From positions 1-64,000 of the forward strand of contig DATJJB010000125.1 of assembly GCA_035492655.1 (NCBI GenBank): a DNA stretch of 64,000 nucleotides, read 5' to 3'. A program made the position numbers and the translations under genes. Below are positions 15,269 to 24,149 of this stretch, one piece after another. A model generated the notes under the pieces. It ran no database searches. It worked only from the letters and a program-made list of their open reading frames with translations, and was not told the DNA's origin. Position 1 is the stretch's first letter, and each line of letters opens with the position of its first letter. Source of the stretch: Kutzneria sp035492655. GTDB taxonomy: Bacteria > Actinomycetota > Actinomycetes > Mycobacteriales > Pseudonocardiaceae.

Positions 15269-18211
15269 GTGGAGGACGTGCGCCCACCGAGCACTGTGGA
15301 CACAGGCGGACGACTGGTCGGCCGGGACGCCGCCCTGGCGGCCACCGGGGCCGCGCTCGCCGACGCCGTCGCGGGCGTCGGCGGGCTGCTGCTCGTGGCC
15401 GGGGAGCCCGGGATCGGCAAGTCGGCGCTGCTCGCCGAGCAGTCCCGGCGGGCCGCCGGCGTCCGCGTGCTGCACGGGGCCGGTTGGGCAGGCGCTCCGT
15501 CCTACTGGCTGTGGACGCAGGTGCTCCGTGGCCTCGGTTCCGCCGGCATCTTCGATCGGGCGTCGGCCGGCGGGGCCGAGGCCCGGTTCCGGTTGTTCGA
15601 CGCGGTCGGCGTGGCCCTGGCCGATGCCGCGCCGTTGCTCGTGGTGCTCGACGATCTGCACTGGGCCGATGACGATTCCTTGCGGCTACTGGACTTTCTG
15701 CGCCGCAGCCTGGTCAACTCGCCGATCCTGTTCCTCGGCGCGTACCGCGACGGCGAAGCGGGGCCGGTGCTGCGGACGCTCGTCGGCTCCGCGCCGGGGG
15801 TGCCGCTCGCCGGGCTGGACACCGCCGGGGTCGCCGCGTTGATGACGGCCGTGGCCGGGCCCGGGCCGGACGTGGAGCTCGCCGATGCGGTACGGCGGCG
15901 ATGCGGCGGCAACCCGTTCTTCGTCCGGGAGCTGACCCGGCTGATGGTCGCGCGGGGCAAGTGGGGCGCGGCGGCCGTGTCCGTGCCGGACGAGGTGCGG
16001 GACACCCTGCGGATGCGGTTGGCGCGGCTGTCGCAACCGTGCGCCGACCTGCTCGGGCTGGTTGCGGTCGCGGGTACGGAAGCGCGGCTCGACCTGCTCG
16101 CCCGTATCGGCCCGGACAACGTCGCCGAGCTGCTCGGCGAGGCCGAACAGGCCCGAATCCTGATTGCCGAGACTGGCTGGCAGTTCGCGCACGACCTCTA
16201 TCGCGAGACCGTGCTGGCGCAGATTCCGCCCGCGCGCCGGGCGAAACTGCACGCCGCCGTCGGTCACGCGCTGCTCGCGCTGTCGGCCGACGGGGCCGAT
16301 CCGGCCGCTGTCGGCGGCGCCGCCCGGCTGGCCGCGCATTTCGTAGCCGCGGGCAGCGCGGCCGAGGCACTGCGATGGTCCGTGGCGGCCGCTGCGGAGG
16401 CCACCGCCCGACTGGGCCACGAGGAAGCCGCCCGGCACTACGAAACCGCGCTCACCTATGCGGACACCGACCGGGTCACGTTGCTGCTCGGGCTTGCCGG
16501 CGCGCGGGATCGCGCCGGCCACGCCCAGGCCGCCCGGGACGCCTACCTGCGAGCAGCGGAACTGGCTCGCGCCGTGCCGGATGCGGACGCGCTGGCCGAA
16601 GCGGCGCTGGGTGTGGCCGGTCTCGGATCACGGGCCGGCACCGGCGACCCCGTCGGCATCGGGCTGCTGGAGGAGGCCGATCAACTAGCGACCGGTGCGC
16701 TACGGGCTCGGGTGCTCGCGGCGCTGGCCCGGGCGCGGCGGCATGCGACGCCGAACATCGTCGATCCGCGGGCCTCATCGGCCGCGCACGAGGCTATCGC
16801 GCTGGCCCGCGAGGCTCATGACCCCGGCGCGCTCGCCCACGTGCTGCTCGCCGCGCATGACGTCGCCTGGGTGCCGGGCGCGGCGGCGACCCGCCTGCGG
16901 CTGCTGGCCGACATGACGGACGCCGCCGAGGCAGCCGGCGACGCCGATCTCGTTGCGGAGGCGGCATTGCTGCGGGCAGCTGCGTTGATCGAACAGGGTG
17001 ATCCAGCCGGACCGACGGAACTGGCCCGCTACACCGGGCTCGCCGAACTCCTCGGCCATGCACGCGGCCGGTGGAGCGCGCTGAGCCGGCGGGCCACGCT
17101 GGCCGAGCTGGCCGGCCGGGTCGACGAGGCCGTGACGCTCGCGACCGAGGCCCGGGCCCTGGGTGAGGCGATCGGGCTGCCCGACGCGAACGGCTGTTAC
17201 GGGACGTTGATCTTCTCGCTGGCCGAGATCGGCGGTCCGCCGGAGCCGCGGGAGGACCTCATGCCGGCCGCCGATCCGATGTGGCCGGTCTATCCGCTGC
17301 TGCGCGCCTGGAACGCGGTGCACACCGGCGATCTCGCCGCCGCGGCCGCCGCCGTGCGGGGGTTTTCCGTGCAGACGGTCCCGGACAAGTACGACCTGGA
17401 GTTCGTCGCCATCACCTGCACGGTATTCGCCACCGTCGGGTCCGAGACACAGCGCGAACTGACCTACCGCCGGTTCGCGCCGTTCGCCGGGCTGCATGCT
17501 GTCGTCGGCGGGTGCGCCGCCTACCACGGGGTCGTCGATCACTACCTGGGTCTGCTGGCTGCCGCGTCCGGCCGGTCCTCGGACGCGATCGCGCATTTCA
17601 CCGCCGCGATCGAGCTGTACGAGCAGCTCGGGGCCGACGCGTGGGCCGACCGCTGCCGGGCCGAACTGCGGCGCCTCGACTCCGGCGGAGACGCCTTCCA
17701 GCTCGTCGACGGCACGTGGCGGCTGCGCTTCGACGGGTATGAGGCGCAGCTGCCCGACGCCAAGGGGCTGCACGACATCGCCACCCTGCTGGGCTCCCCC
17801 GGCCGTCCGGTCCACGTCTTCACCCTGCTCGGCCGGGACGCGCCGGCCACCGGCTCGGATCCCGTGCTGGACCGCCGGGCTGTCACCGAGTTCCGCTCCC
17901 GCCTGGCCGACCTCGACACCGAGATCGCCGAGGCCGAGACGTGGAGCGATCTTCACCGCGCCGCCCGCGCTCGCGTCGAACGAGACGCGCTCGTGGCCCA
18001 ACTCCAGGCCGCCAGCGGTCTCGGCGGTCGCCCCCGCCGCCTCGGTGACGAAACCGAACGCGCCCGCAAAACGATCTCCGCCCGCGTGCACGACACTCTG
18101 CGCCGCATCGAGCGCGTCCACCCACCGTTGGCCGAACATCTCCGCGCCGCCGTGCGCACCGGCACCAGTTGCTCGTATCTGCCCGACCGCCAACACCGCT
18201 GGCGGCTCTGA
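15269..18211 (+). CDS. Large AAA ATPase/TPR signalling protein without LuxR HTH
   Basis: 980-residue STAND-like protein. The N-terminal AAA_16 ATPase has Walker A GEPGIGKSALL (about residue 47), Walker B LLVVLDDLHWADDDSL (about 123) and a sensor region RRRCGGNPFFVREL. A long helical TPR-like region covers about 330-800. The C terminus (about 810-980) carries a domain I know from other actinobacterial ATPases (LPDAKGLHDIATLL ... ERARKTISARVHDTLRRIERVHPPLAEHLR). No LuxR helix-turn-helix is present, although the rest resembles MalT/LAL regulators. The start is GTG, 5 bases after the methyltransferase stop. Confidence 0.85.
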   Translation: MEDVRPPSTVDTGGRLVGRDAALAATGAALADAVAGVGGLLLVAGEPGIGKSALLAEQSRRAAGVRVLHGAGWAGAPSYWLWTQVLRGLGSAGIFDRASAGGAEARFRLFDAVGVALADAAPLLVVLDDLHWADDDSLRLLDFLRRSLVNSPILFLGAYRDGEAGPVLRTLVGSAPGVPLAGLDTAGVAALMTAVAGPGPDVELADAVRRRCGGNPFFVRELTRLMVARGKWGAAAVSVPDEVRDTLRMRLARLSQPCADLLGLVAVAGTEARLDLLARIGPDNVAELLGEAEQARILIAETGWQFAHDLYRETVLAQIPPARRAKLHAAVGHALLALSADGADPAAVGGAARLAAHFVAAGSAAEALRWSVAAAAEATARLGHEEAARHYETALTYADTDRVTLLLGLAGARDRAGHAQAARDAYLRAAELARAVPDADALAEAALGVAGLGSRAGTGDPVGIGLLEEADQLATGALRARVLAALARARRHATPNIVDPRASSAAHEAIALAREAHDPGALAHVLLAAHDVAWVPGAAATRLRLLADMTDAAEAAGDADLVAEAALLRAAALIEQGDPAGPTELARYTGLAELLGHARGRWSALSRRATLAELAGRVDEAVTLATEARALGEAIGLPDANGCYGTLIFSLAEIGGPPEPREDLMPAADPMWPVYPLLRAWNAVHTGDLAAAAAAVRGFSVQTVPDKYDLEFVAITCTVFATVGSETQRELTYRRFAPFAGLHAVVGGCAAYHGVVDHYLGLLAAASGRSSDAIAHFTAAIELYEQLGADAWADRCRAELRRLDSGGDAFQLVDGTWRLRFDGYEAQLPDAKGLHDIATLLGSPGRPVHVFTLLGRDAPATGSDPVLDRRAVTEFRSRLADLDTEIAEAETWSDLHRAARARVERDALVAQLQAASGLGGRPRRLGDETERARKTISARVHDTLRRIERVHPPLAEHLRAAVRTGTSCSYLPDRQHRWRL

Positions 18212-18380
18212 GTTCCCCGAGCGCCCGGCGCGCCACGTCCCGCAGCTCGTCGTCGGTGAGATCGCCCGGCTCGTACAGGCTCGACCTCGTCCAGCGACCG
18301 TCGGCGGGCATCGAGCCGGCCACGGGCGAAGTCGGCCTACCGGCATGACACACGCCGACACCGCTTGTCCACAATGGACG

Positions 18381-18416
18381 AAGCCCGGGCCGCCCCGTTC
18401 GGAGCGGCCCGGGCTT
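18381..18416. terminator. Bidirectional terminator hairpin
   Basis: Thirteen-base inverted repeat AAGCCCGGGCCGC / GCGGCCCGGGCTT with a 10-base loop, between the 3' ends of the ATPase gene and the leftward secreted nuclease operon. Confidence 0.75.
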
Positions 18417-18426
18417 CAGGCATGGC

Positions 18427-18828
18427 CTACAGCTCGTAGAAGTTGCTGTAGTGGTCGGGGGTGAACCAGACCTCGCCGTTGTCCATGTCGACGACGATGC
18501 GGGCGGCGTCGCGGTGGGCGCCACAGGTGCGCGGGTACACGTCGAACTCCTGGAAGGAGTCGCCGTTGGGCAGCTGGCCGTCGTTGTTGTAGTACGTGCC
18601 GCCGGCGTAGCTGCACTGGCCGTTGGGCCAGTCGTACCAGCCGCGCTGGCCGGGGTAGCCCATCGACTGCCAGGTCGAGTTGGCCGAGGAGGCGGCCGAG
18701 CAGCCCGAGATGGAGCAGGAGTTGTGCACGGTGGCGTTGGCCGCCGGCGTGGTGACCAGGGCCAGGCCGAACATCATGCCCAGGGCGGACAGGGTCAGGG
18801 TGACCCGCTTGGTCCAGGTGAGGCGCAC
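18427..18828 (-). CDS. Secreted guanyl-specific ribonuclease-like protein (N1/T1 type)
   Basis: 133 residues with a signal peptide of about 32 residues (VRLTWTKRVTLTLSALG...AANA). The mature part resembles microbial RNases of the Sa/T1 family: SFQEFDVYP carries the general-base Glu position, AARIVVD the basic residue, and the ending FTPDHYSNFYEL the catalytic His, in the same order as RNase Sa. Four cysteines are visible (CSISGC near the N terminus, GQCSY and RTCGA). The GTG start is preceded by AAGGAGA. No barstar-like inhibitor gene is adjacent. It is downstream of another secreted putative nuclease, 29 bases apart. Confidence 0.72.
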   Translation of the reverse strand: MRLTWTKRVTLTLSALGMMFGLALVTTPAANATVHNSCSISGCSAASSANSTWQSMGYPGQRGWYDWPNGQCSYAGGTYYNNDGQLPNGDSFQEFDVYPRTCGAHRDAARIVVDMDNGEVWFTPDHYSNFYEL

Positions 18829-18857
18829 GAAATCTCCTTGTGGGGCGGAAACGAGGG

Positions 18858-19388
18858 TCAGATGCCGACGACGGATTCGGCGGTGGTCCAGTTGGTGGCG
18901 ATGGCGTTCTGCGCGTCGACCAGGTCGACCCGGCCGTCGCACACGGCCTTCTTCAGCGCGTTCTCGACGGAGTCCTTGGTGTACGCGGTCTTGCTGCCGT
19001 AGTGCGGCTCGGGCCACAGGTTGCGCGGGTCACGCGGCGCGCCGCCCAGTTCCAGCGGGATGAGGTGGTCTTCCTCGTAGTCCGCGGTGCTGGTGTCGGC
19101 GTAGCCGTACTCGGCGATCTGCTCGACCTTCAACGGGTTGGTGTAGGAGGTCGGCGGGCGGACCGTGCTGGTCCAGCCGGACACGCAGATCGTCTGGTCG
19201 ATGGTGCCCTGGCTGACGTCCGGATTGGTGGCGCCGGGCGTGCAGGACGAGTCCGGCAGCGGCAGGTACGCCGTCGAGCAGGTCGCGGCCGTGGCATGCG
19301 GGGCCGACGGGGCCGCGACGGCGGGCGCGGCGACGAGCAACGCCGTGGCGCACACGGAAACCACGATGGTGAAGGCAGGGCGTGACAT
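18858..19388 (-). CDS. Secreted HNH-like nuclease-family protein
   Basis: 176 residues with an N-terminal signal peptide (MSRPAFTIVVSVCATALLVAAPAVA). The mature protein contains EEDHLIPLELGGAPRDPRNLWPEPH, which has the DH...LGG...N shape of HNH/beta-beta-alpha-metal endonucleases found in secreted actinobacterial proteins. Four cysteines in the mature part could form disulfides. AGGAG lies upstream of the ATG. It is in one transcription unit with the RNase-like gene. DNase activity is inference from the motif only. Confidence 0.7.
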   Translation of the reverse strand: MSRPAFTIVVSVCATALLVAAPAVAAPSAPHATAATCSTAYLPLPDSSCTPGATNPDVSQGTIDQTICVSGWTSTVRPPTSYTNPLKVEQIAEYGYADTSTADYEEDHLIPLELGGAPRDPRNLWPEPHYGSKTAYTKDSVENALKKAVCDGRVDLVDAQNAIATNWTTAESVVGI

Positions 19389-19730
19389 ACGAGAGCTCCT
19401 CGCAGGGACGATGTCGCTCGGGCGGACGACCGTGCCGCAGCAGGGAAATCACGGCGGGCCGAAACGCACCGTAAACACGTTCCGGCGGGAGCGGAACAGG
19501 TCGAAATTTGACAGGGATGCTCGGTTCTGTGAACTCGAATATCCGTATTGATCCCTATGTCGACTATCTCCAACGTGACCGGGCCCGGGTTTAACAGCTG
19601 TTCAACAACCGTTTCGTGACAGGCCTTGCGCCAGCGCTGATCCGTTCAGCCAAGATCAAGAAGAGACGATGATCACGTGGCCTTGCGTCCGTCCACTGTG
19701 GACTTTTCGGGAGCACGTTAGACTCGGCCG
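19389..19730. other. Divergent intergenic region
   Basis: 342 bases between the nuclease operon and the SDR gene, with no credible gene. It is locally AT-richer than its surroundings. Two small palindromes are visible: AACAGCTGTT (19593-19602) and GTCCAC-T-GTGGAC (19691-19703). The second lies about 27 bases before the SDR start. Confidence 0.5.
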
Positions 19731-20501
19731 ATGAACCACCGGGCGAGAGGCGTGCTGGTCACCGGCGCTTCGCGCGGCATCGGCCGGGCGGTGGCCGAGG
19801 CATTCGCCGCGCAGGGCGATCGCGTTGCCGTGCATTACGGAAACAATCGAATCGACGCCGAGCAGACCCTGTGCGGGCTGGCGGGCGACGGACACGCGCT
19901 GGTCAGCGGTGATCTCGGCGACGCGCAGGCGGCGACCGAGGTCGTCGCCGAGGCCGTCAGTGCGCTCGGCACGGTGGATGTCCTGGTCAACAACGCGGCC
20001 CTGGCCCCGACCGAGGCCACGCGCCACGCCATCACCGAGGTCGCCTACGAGGACTGGGTGACCATCTGGCGGCGGACGTTCGAGGTGAACCTGTTCGGCG
20101 CGGCCAACGTCTCCTGGGCGGTCGCTCGACATCTGGTCGACCGCGGCGCGGCCGGCAGCATTGTGAACGTCGGCTCCCGGGGCGCTTTCCGCGGCGAGCC
20201 GGAGCATCCGGCGTATGGCGCGAGCAAGGCCGCCCTGCACGCGATGGGCCAGTCCCTGGCCGTTGCCCTTGCCCCGCACAACATCTCGGTGAGCACGGTC
20301 GCGCCGGGCTTCGTGGCGACGGAACGTCAGAGCGCCAAGCTGGCCGGCGCCGACGGCGACGCGCTGCGCGGGCAAAGCCCGTTCGGTCGGGTCGGCACGC
20401 CGGCGGAGGTCGCCGCGGCCGTGCGGTACCTGGCCTCACCCGAGGCGATCTGGAGCTCGGGCGCGATCCTGGACGTCAACGGGGCGTCACACCTGCGCTG
20501 A
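19731..20501 (+). CDS. SDR-family oxidoreductase
   Basis: 256-residue classical short-chain dehydrogenase. It has the cofactor motif TGASRGIG near the start, the NNAA structural motif (DVLVNNAAL), a catalytic YGASK (Tyr/Lys) near residue 163 and the C-terminal SSGAILDVNGASHLR typical of the FabG-like group. The alcohol/ketone substrate is unknown. Its 3' end overlaps the convergent TetR gene by 26 bases. Confidence 0.9.
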   Translation: MNHRARGVLVTGASRGIGRAVAEAFAAQGDRVAVHYGNNRIDAEQTLCGLAGDGHALVSGDLGDAQAATEVVAEAVSALGTVDVLVNNAALAPTEATRHAITEVAYEDWVTIWRRTFEVNLFGAANVSWAVARHLVDRGAAGSIVNVGSRGAFRGEPEHPAYGASKAALHAMGQSLAVALAPHNISVSTVAPGFVATERQSAKLAGADGDALRGQSPFGRVGTPAEVAAAVRYLASPEAIWSSGAILDVNGASHLR

Positions 20502-21105
20502 CCAGGGCCTGCGTGGCCTGTTCGGCCAGCCATCCCCCGGCCTCCGCCCAGCTCCAGCCGAAGCCTCGGGCCGTGCGCCAGGCCTCGATGCCGAAGTAGA
20601 ACCAGAGGATCTGCTCGACCTTCTTGCGGGACAGGCCCTCGCGGAGGCCGCCGACCTCGACCAGGCGCGCGGCGACAACGCCGAGCCGGTCGCGGATGCC
20701 GCGCAGGGCAGCGTCGGCGGCGGCCGCGACATCGGGATCGGCGTCGCGGTTGTCCAGCAGCACGGCCAACGCCCGCTGCCGGCGACGGCGCACCTTTCCC
20801 GTGCCCTCGGCGACCAGCCGGATGATCTCCCGGGGATCGTCGCTCGCCGCCACGAGCCGGTCGGTCTCCACCGCCGCCTCGTCGGTCACGCCCTCCTCGA
20901 CCAGCGCGATCAGCAGCGCCGGCTTGCCGCCGACGCTGGTGTAGACGGTGTTCACGGCAACACCAGCCGCCGCGGCGACGGCGGCGACGCTGGTCCGGCC
21001 GTACCCGCGTTCGGCGAACAGCGCCGTGGCCGCTTCGACGATGGTGCGCCTGGTGTCCTCGGCATGCCTCTCCCGCACCGGTGACCGGTAGTCGCGCTCA
21101 GCCAT
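20476..21105 (-). CDS. TetR-family transcriptional regulator
   Basis: 209-residue repressor. The N-terminal DNA-binding domain (about 15-62) reads DTRRTIVEAATALFAERGYGRTSVAAVAAAAGVAVNTVYTSVGGKPALL, the standard TetR helix-turn-helix. The rest is a helical ligand-binding domain. The ATG at 21105 matches the family; the frame is open further upstream. It is divergent from the flavin monooxygenase at 21149 with only 43 bases between, so it most likely controls that gene and itself. Confidence 0.9.
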   Translation of the reverse strand: MAERDYRSPVRERHAEDTRRTIVEAATALFAERGYGRTSVAAVAAAAGVAVNTVYTSVGGKPALLIALVEEGVTDEAAVETDRLVAASDDPREIIRLVAEGTGKVRRRRQRALAVLLDNRDADPDVAAAADAALRGIRDRLGVVAARLVEVGGLREGLSRKKVEQILWFYFGIEAWRTARGFGWSWAEAGGWLAEQATQALVSAGVTPR

Positions 21106-21148
21106 GGGGTGGATGCTACCCGGCCGTATTCGTAGTAACGTCATTCTT

Positions 21149-22612
21149 ATGAATAGTGAGAGCATCCAGCCGGTCGTGGTGGTCGGGGCCGGGCCGGTCG
21201 GCCTGTGGACGGCGGCGGAGCTGGCCCTCGGCGGCGTGCCGACGGTGATCCTTGAGCGGGCGGTGGAACGCAGCCCGCACTCCAAGGCGCTGGGCGTGCA
21301 GCCACGCACGCTGGAGGTGCTGGCCATGCGAGGCCTCGCGCAGCGCCTGGTGGACGAAGGCCGGCAGATTCCGACCTGGCACTTCGGCATGCTGACCAAC
21401 CGCCTGGACTACCAGACGCTGGACACGCCGTTTCCGTACATGCTGGCGGTTCCGCAGGTGCGCACCGAGCGGGTGCTGGAGGAGCGGGCGGTCGAGCTCG
21501 GCGTGCAGATCCGGCGCGGCCATACCGTGACCGGCCTCGACCAGGACGAGGACGGCGTGCTGCTGCACGTGACCGGACCAGATGGGGACTACACCGTTGC
21601 CACCCAGTATGTCGTCGGCGCGGACGGTGTCGGCAGCGTGGTGCGCACGGCGGCCGGAATCGCCTTTCCTGGCACGGACACCACGGCGTACCACTATCTC
21701 GGCGAGGTGCGGGTCACCGAAACGCCGCTGGTCAGCGTGCAGAACGAGCACGGTGCGTTCATCAGCGTGCGGCTGCCCGACGGCCGCTATCGCTTCGCCG
21801 GCACGGACGCACACGACAACAGCGACCGCGGCCCGCTGACCATGGATGCCCTGCGGACCTCGGTGCGCCGGGTCGCCGGCACCGACTTCGGCATGCACGA
21901 TCCGGGTTGGCTGTCCCGGTTCGGCAACGCCACCCGGCTGGCCGAGCACTACCGCAAAGGTCGGGTGCTGCTGGCCGGCGACGCGGCTCACCGGCACGTG
22001 CCGGCCGGCGGTGTCGGCCTCAACGTCGGTGTCCAGGACGCGATGAACTTGGGTTGGCGGCTGGCCGCTGTGGTCCGCGGCGACGCCGACCCGTCGCTGC
22101 TGGACGGTTATCACGAGGAGCGCCACGCCGTTGGCGAGGAGCTGATCGAGCACACCATGGCCCAGGCGGCGTTGATCTCCGCGACCACGCCGGAGACCAT
22201 GGCCCTGCGGTCGCTGCTGAACACCATGCTGGTTGACGTGCCCGAACTGGCGCTCACTCTCGCGCACAAGCTGTCAGCGCTGGATGTCGCCTACCGGAAT
22301 GGCGGCGTTCGGGTGCGGGACCACGTCGCGCTGAACGGCCGGCCGGTGCTGCGAACGCCCGAGCCGGGACCGAGCACTGTCGCCGCAGCGTCGGAGCTGG
22401 GCATCGACGTGCTCGTCGGACCGGACACGATGCTCATCCGGCCCGACGGGCACATCTGGTGGGCCGCCGACGACGCCGACGATCATGTAGTCGCCCAGGC
22501 GCTACGTGACGTGAAGGTTCGCTTCTCAGCCCGTGGTGGAGATGTCGTCGAGCTGCTCGGCGGCCGGACGCACGGGGTAGAGGTCGCCGCCGGGCGGGGC
22601 CGGGACGTGTGA
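21149..22612 (+). CDS. FAD-dependent aromatic monooxygenase (group A)
   Basis: 487-residue flavoprotein hydroxylase of the PHBH fold. FAD-binding GXGXXG is in VVVGAGPVGLWTAAELALGG, the DG motif in VVGADGVGSVVR (about 170) and the GD motif in GRVLLAGDAAHRHVPAGGVGLNVGVQDAMNLGW (about 275). A C-terminal thioredoxin-like tail follows. It hydroxylates a phenolic or polyketide-like ring using NAD(P)H and O2. Its neighbour is a divergent TetR regulator, a common inducible detoxification or tailoring arrangement. The 3' end overlaps the convergent alginate-lyase-like gene by 87 bases. Confidence 0.9.
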   Translation: MNSESIQPVVVVGAGPVGLWTAAELALGGVPTVILERAVERSPHSKALGVQPRTLEVLAMRGLAQRLVDEGRQIPTWHFGMLTNRLDYQTLDTPFPYMLAVPQVRTERVLEERAVELGVQIRRGHTVTGLDQDEDGVLLHVTGPDGDYTVATQYVVGADGVGSVVRTAAGIAFPGTDTTAYHYLGEVRVTETPLVSVQNEHGAFISVRLPDGRYRFAGTDAHDNSDRGPLTMDALRTSVRRVAGTDFGMHDPGWLSRFGNATRLAEHYRKGRVLLAGDAAHRHVPAGGVGLNVGVQDAMNLGWRLAAVVRGDADPSLLDGYHEERHAVGEELIEHTMAQAALISATTPETMALRSLLNTMLVDVPELALTLAHKLSALDVAYRNGGVRVRDHVALNGRPVLRTPEPGPSTVAAASELGIDVLVGPDTMLIRPDGHIWWAADDADDHVVAQALRDVKVRFSARGGDVVELLGGRTHGVEVAAGRGRDV

Positions 22613-23908
22613 CAACGCGGCCCGGGCCTGGCGGTCACCGGCGTCCGCGGCGGCGTGGACGCTGTCCAGGGCCGCGTACTGGGTGAAGTTCAGGTCCGGG
22701 TAGTGCCAGTTGGCCGCGCCGCCGGTGGCCGCCGGCAACAGGAAGTCCACGGCCTTGAAGATGCTGCCGCCGGCCGGATTGGTGTAGCCCCACAGGTCGA
22801 CGCCGACATGCCGGCCGATCTGGGCGAGCCGGGTCAACGCCACCAGGTTGAACGTCGAGTAGTGGTACGTCCGGGTGCGCGCGACCTCCTCGGGCTGGCT
22901 GCCGTCGGCGGCGATCTGGTGGTCGATCCGGACCACCTTGGCCTGCGCCAGGATGTCCTTGGCCACGGCCGGCTGCCCGGTGTAGAGCGCGGTCCCGGCG
23001 GTCAGCATGTCCATGAACGTGCCGTGGTTGTTCTTCGCGGCGGCCTCGTCCTTGCCGTACTGGCTGGTGCGCAGCCAGGTCAGGAAGTCGCCGGACCAGC
23101 CCTTGAACGCGGCCTCGTCACCCTTGGTCCAGCTCGGCGCGCCGGTGCTGAGGATCGCGGCCGCGTCGAGCACCTGGGTGAAGGTGTAGGAGAACTCGAT
23201 GATGCCGATGCCGCGGCCGTCGTTCTTACACGGGATGCCCTGCGCGAAGTTGAGGTTGGGGTTCATCTTCGTGGCCGGGTCGAGGAACCACGTCCGCAGG
23301 TCCAACGCCGCGCGCTGGGCGTAGGCCGGCTTGCCGGTGTAGTACCAGGCCAGCGACAGCTGGTAGATCGCGCTGAACGCCTTGAGCCGCTCGGCCTTGT
23401 CCGGCACGGCGGTGGTCTCGGGGTTGAGGACGCCGTCGCGCTGCACGTAGGGACAGCCCAGCGGGTTGTCCGGCGTCTTCGGCTTGCTGGGCCACCAGTA
23501 CGGGGCCAGGCTCAGGTAGTCGTGCTTGTCGCCGCTGGGCGGCACGCGCTCCTTGTCGACCACGGTCCACGGCCCGGCGTTGACGGCCACGTCGGCCTGC
23601 TTGAGCAGGTCGGAAAGCGCGGTCCGGGTCGTCCGGTCGCCGGCCAGCAGGGCCAACCTGTTCAGCAGCAGGCGGTTTCCGTCGAGCACGACGGTCTTGG
23701 GCGGGCAGAGGCGGGAGAGCACGGGCAGCGAGCAGAGGCCGCCGTTGGCACCGGCCGCCGTATCGACGGCCGCCGGATCGAGGGCCGCCTGGGCAGCCGA
23801 CGCGACGCCGGCGGCCATAGGCAGGCTGAGCACGGCCACCACGGTGGCCAGCACGCCGACCCGTCGCAGGGATCTCAAGGACACCACTACCACTCCGTTC
23901 ACATTCAT
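22526..23908 (-). CDS. Secreted alginate-lyase superfamily protein
   Basis: 460 residues with a signal peptide (about 1-38, ending VASA). The mature part is an all-alpha alginate-lyase (PL5-like) domain: SLAPYWWPSKPKTPDNP, the NNHGTFMDM motif with the catalytic Asn/His, and RTRTYHYSTFNLVAL with the Tyr. Actinomycete members are usually assigned to plant or fungal polyuronide breakdown; the actual glycan is unknown. The ATG at 23908 has a weak ribosome site; a GTG at 23887 with GGAG upstream is an alternative start. The last 87 bases lie opposite the 3' end of the monooxygenase gene. Confidence 0.82.
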   Translation of the reverse strand: MNVNGVVVVSLRSLRRVGVLATVVAVLSLPMAAGVASAAQAALDPAAVDTAAGANGGLCSLPVLSRLCPPKTVVLDGNRLLLNRLALLAGDRTTRTALSDLLKQADVAVNAGPWTVVDKERVPPSGDKHDYLSLAPYWWPSKPKTPDNPLGCPYVQRDGVLNPETTAVPDKAERLKAFSAIYQLSLAWYYTGKPAYAQRAALDLRTWFLDPATKMNPNLNFAQGIPCKNDGRGIGIIEFSYTFTQVLDAAAILSTGAPSWTKGDEAAFKGWSGDFLTWLRTSQYGKDEAAAKNNHGTFMDMLTAGTALYTGQPAVAKDILAQAKVVRIDHQIAADGSQPEEVARTRTYHYSTFNLVALTRLAQIGRHVGVDLWGYTNPAGGSIFKAVDFLLPAATGGAANWHYPDLNFTQYAALDSVHAAADAGDRQARAALSHVPAPPGGDLYPVRPAAEQLDDISTTG

Positions 23909-23917
23909 GAACGATGG

Positions 23918-23927
23918 ACATATATGT
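23918..23927. promoter_or_regulatory. AT-rich palindrome near alginate-lyase start
   Basis: ACATATATGT is a 10-base perfect palindrome 9 bases before the start of the alginate-lyase-like gene, in a locally AT-rich stretch. It could be an operator or part of the promoter; no regulator is identified. Confidence 0.3.
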
Positions 23928-24149
23928 GATTACCGAGTAGATCCCTGAACGCTCGACAAATTGAAGACACAGCGCTTCGGCGTTATCCAACCGTTACCCC
24001 GTATCGCAGTCGGCGCACCGGCCAGCCCCCTGGCCAGGTCCACAAAGGACAGTGACTGGGACCGATTAGGACGGTGCGATGGTTGCGCTAACATGACGTC
24101 GCGCCACCCGACACCGCTGGCCGAAAACGTTGCCTGTTAAGGTATCCCC

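Noticed and set aside
18212..18311. Minus-strand frame starting MPADGRWTRSSLYEPGDLTDDELRDV
   Set aside because: The stretch GDLTDDELRDVARRALGEL looks protein-like, but the frame runs into the opposite strand of the ATPase gene, has no ribosome site and no recognisable family; at most a tiny relic.
19691..19703. GTCCAC-T-GTGGAC palindrome before the SDR gene as an operator
   Set aside because: Similar TGTGGAC/GTCCAC strings occur repeatedly through this genome window, also in coding DNA, so the palindrome alone is not good evidence.
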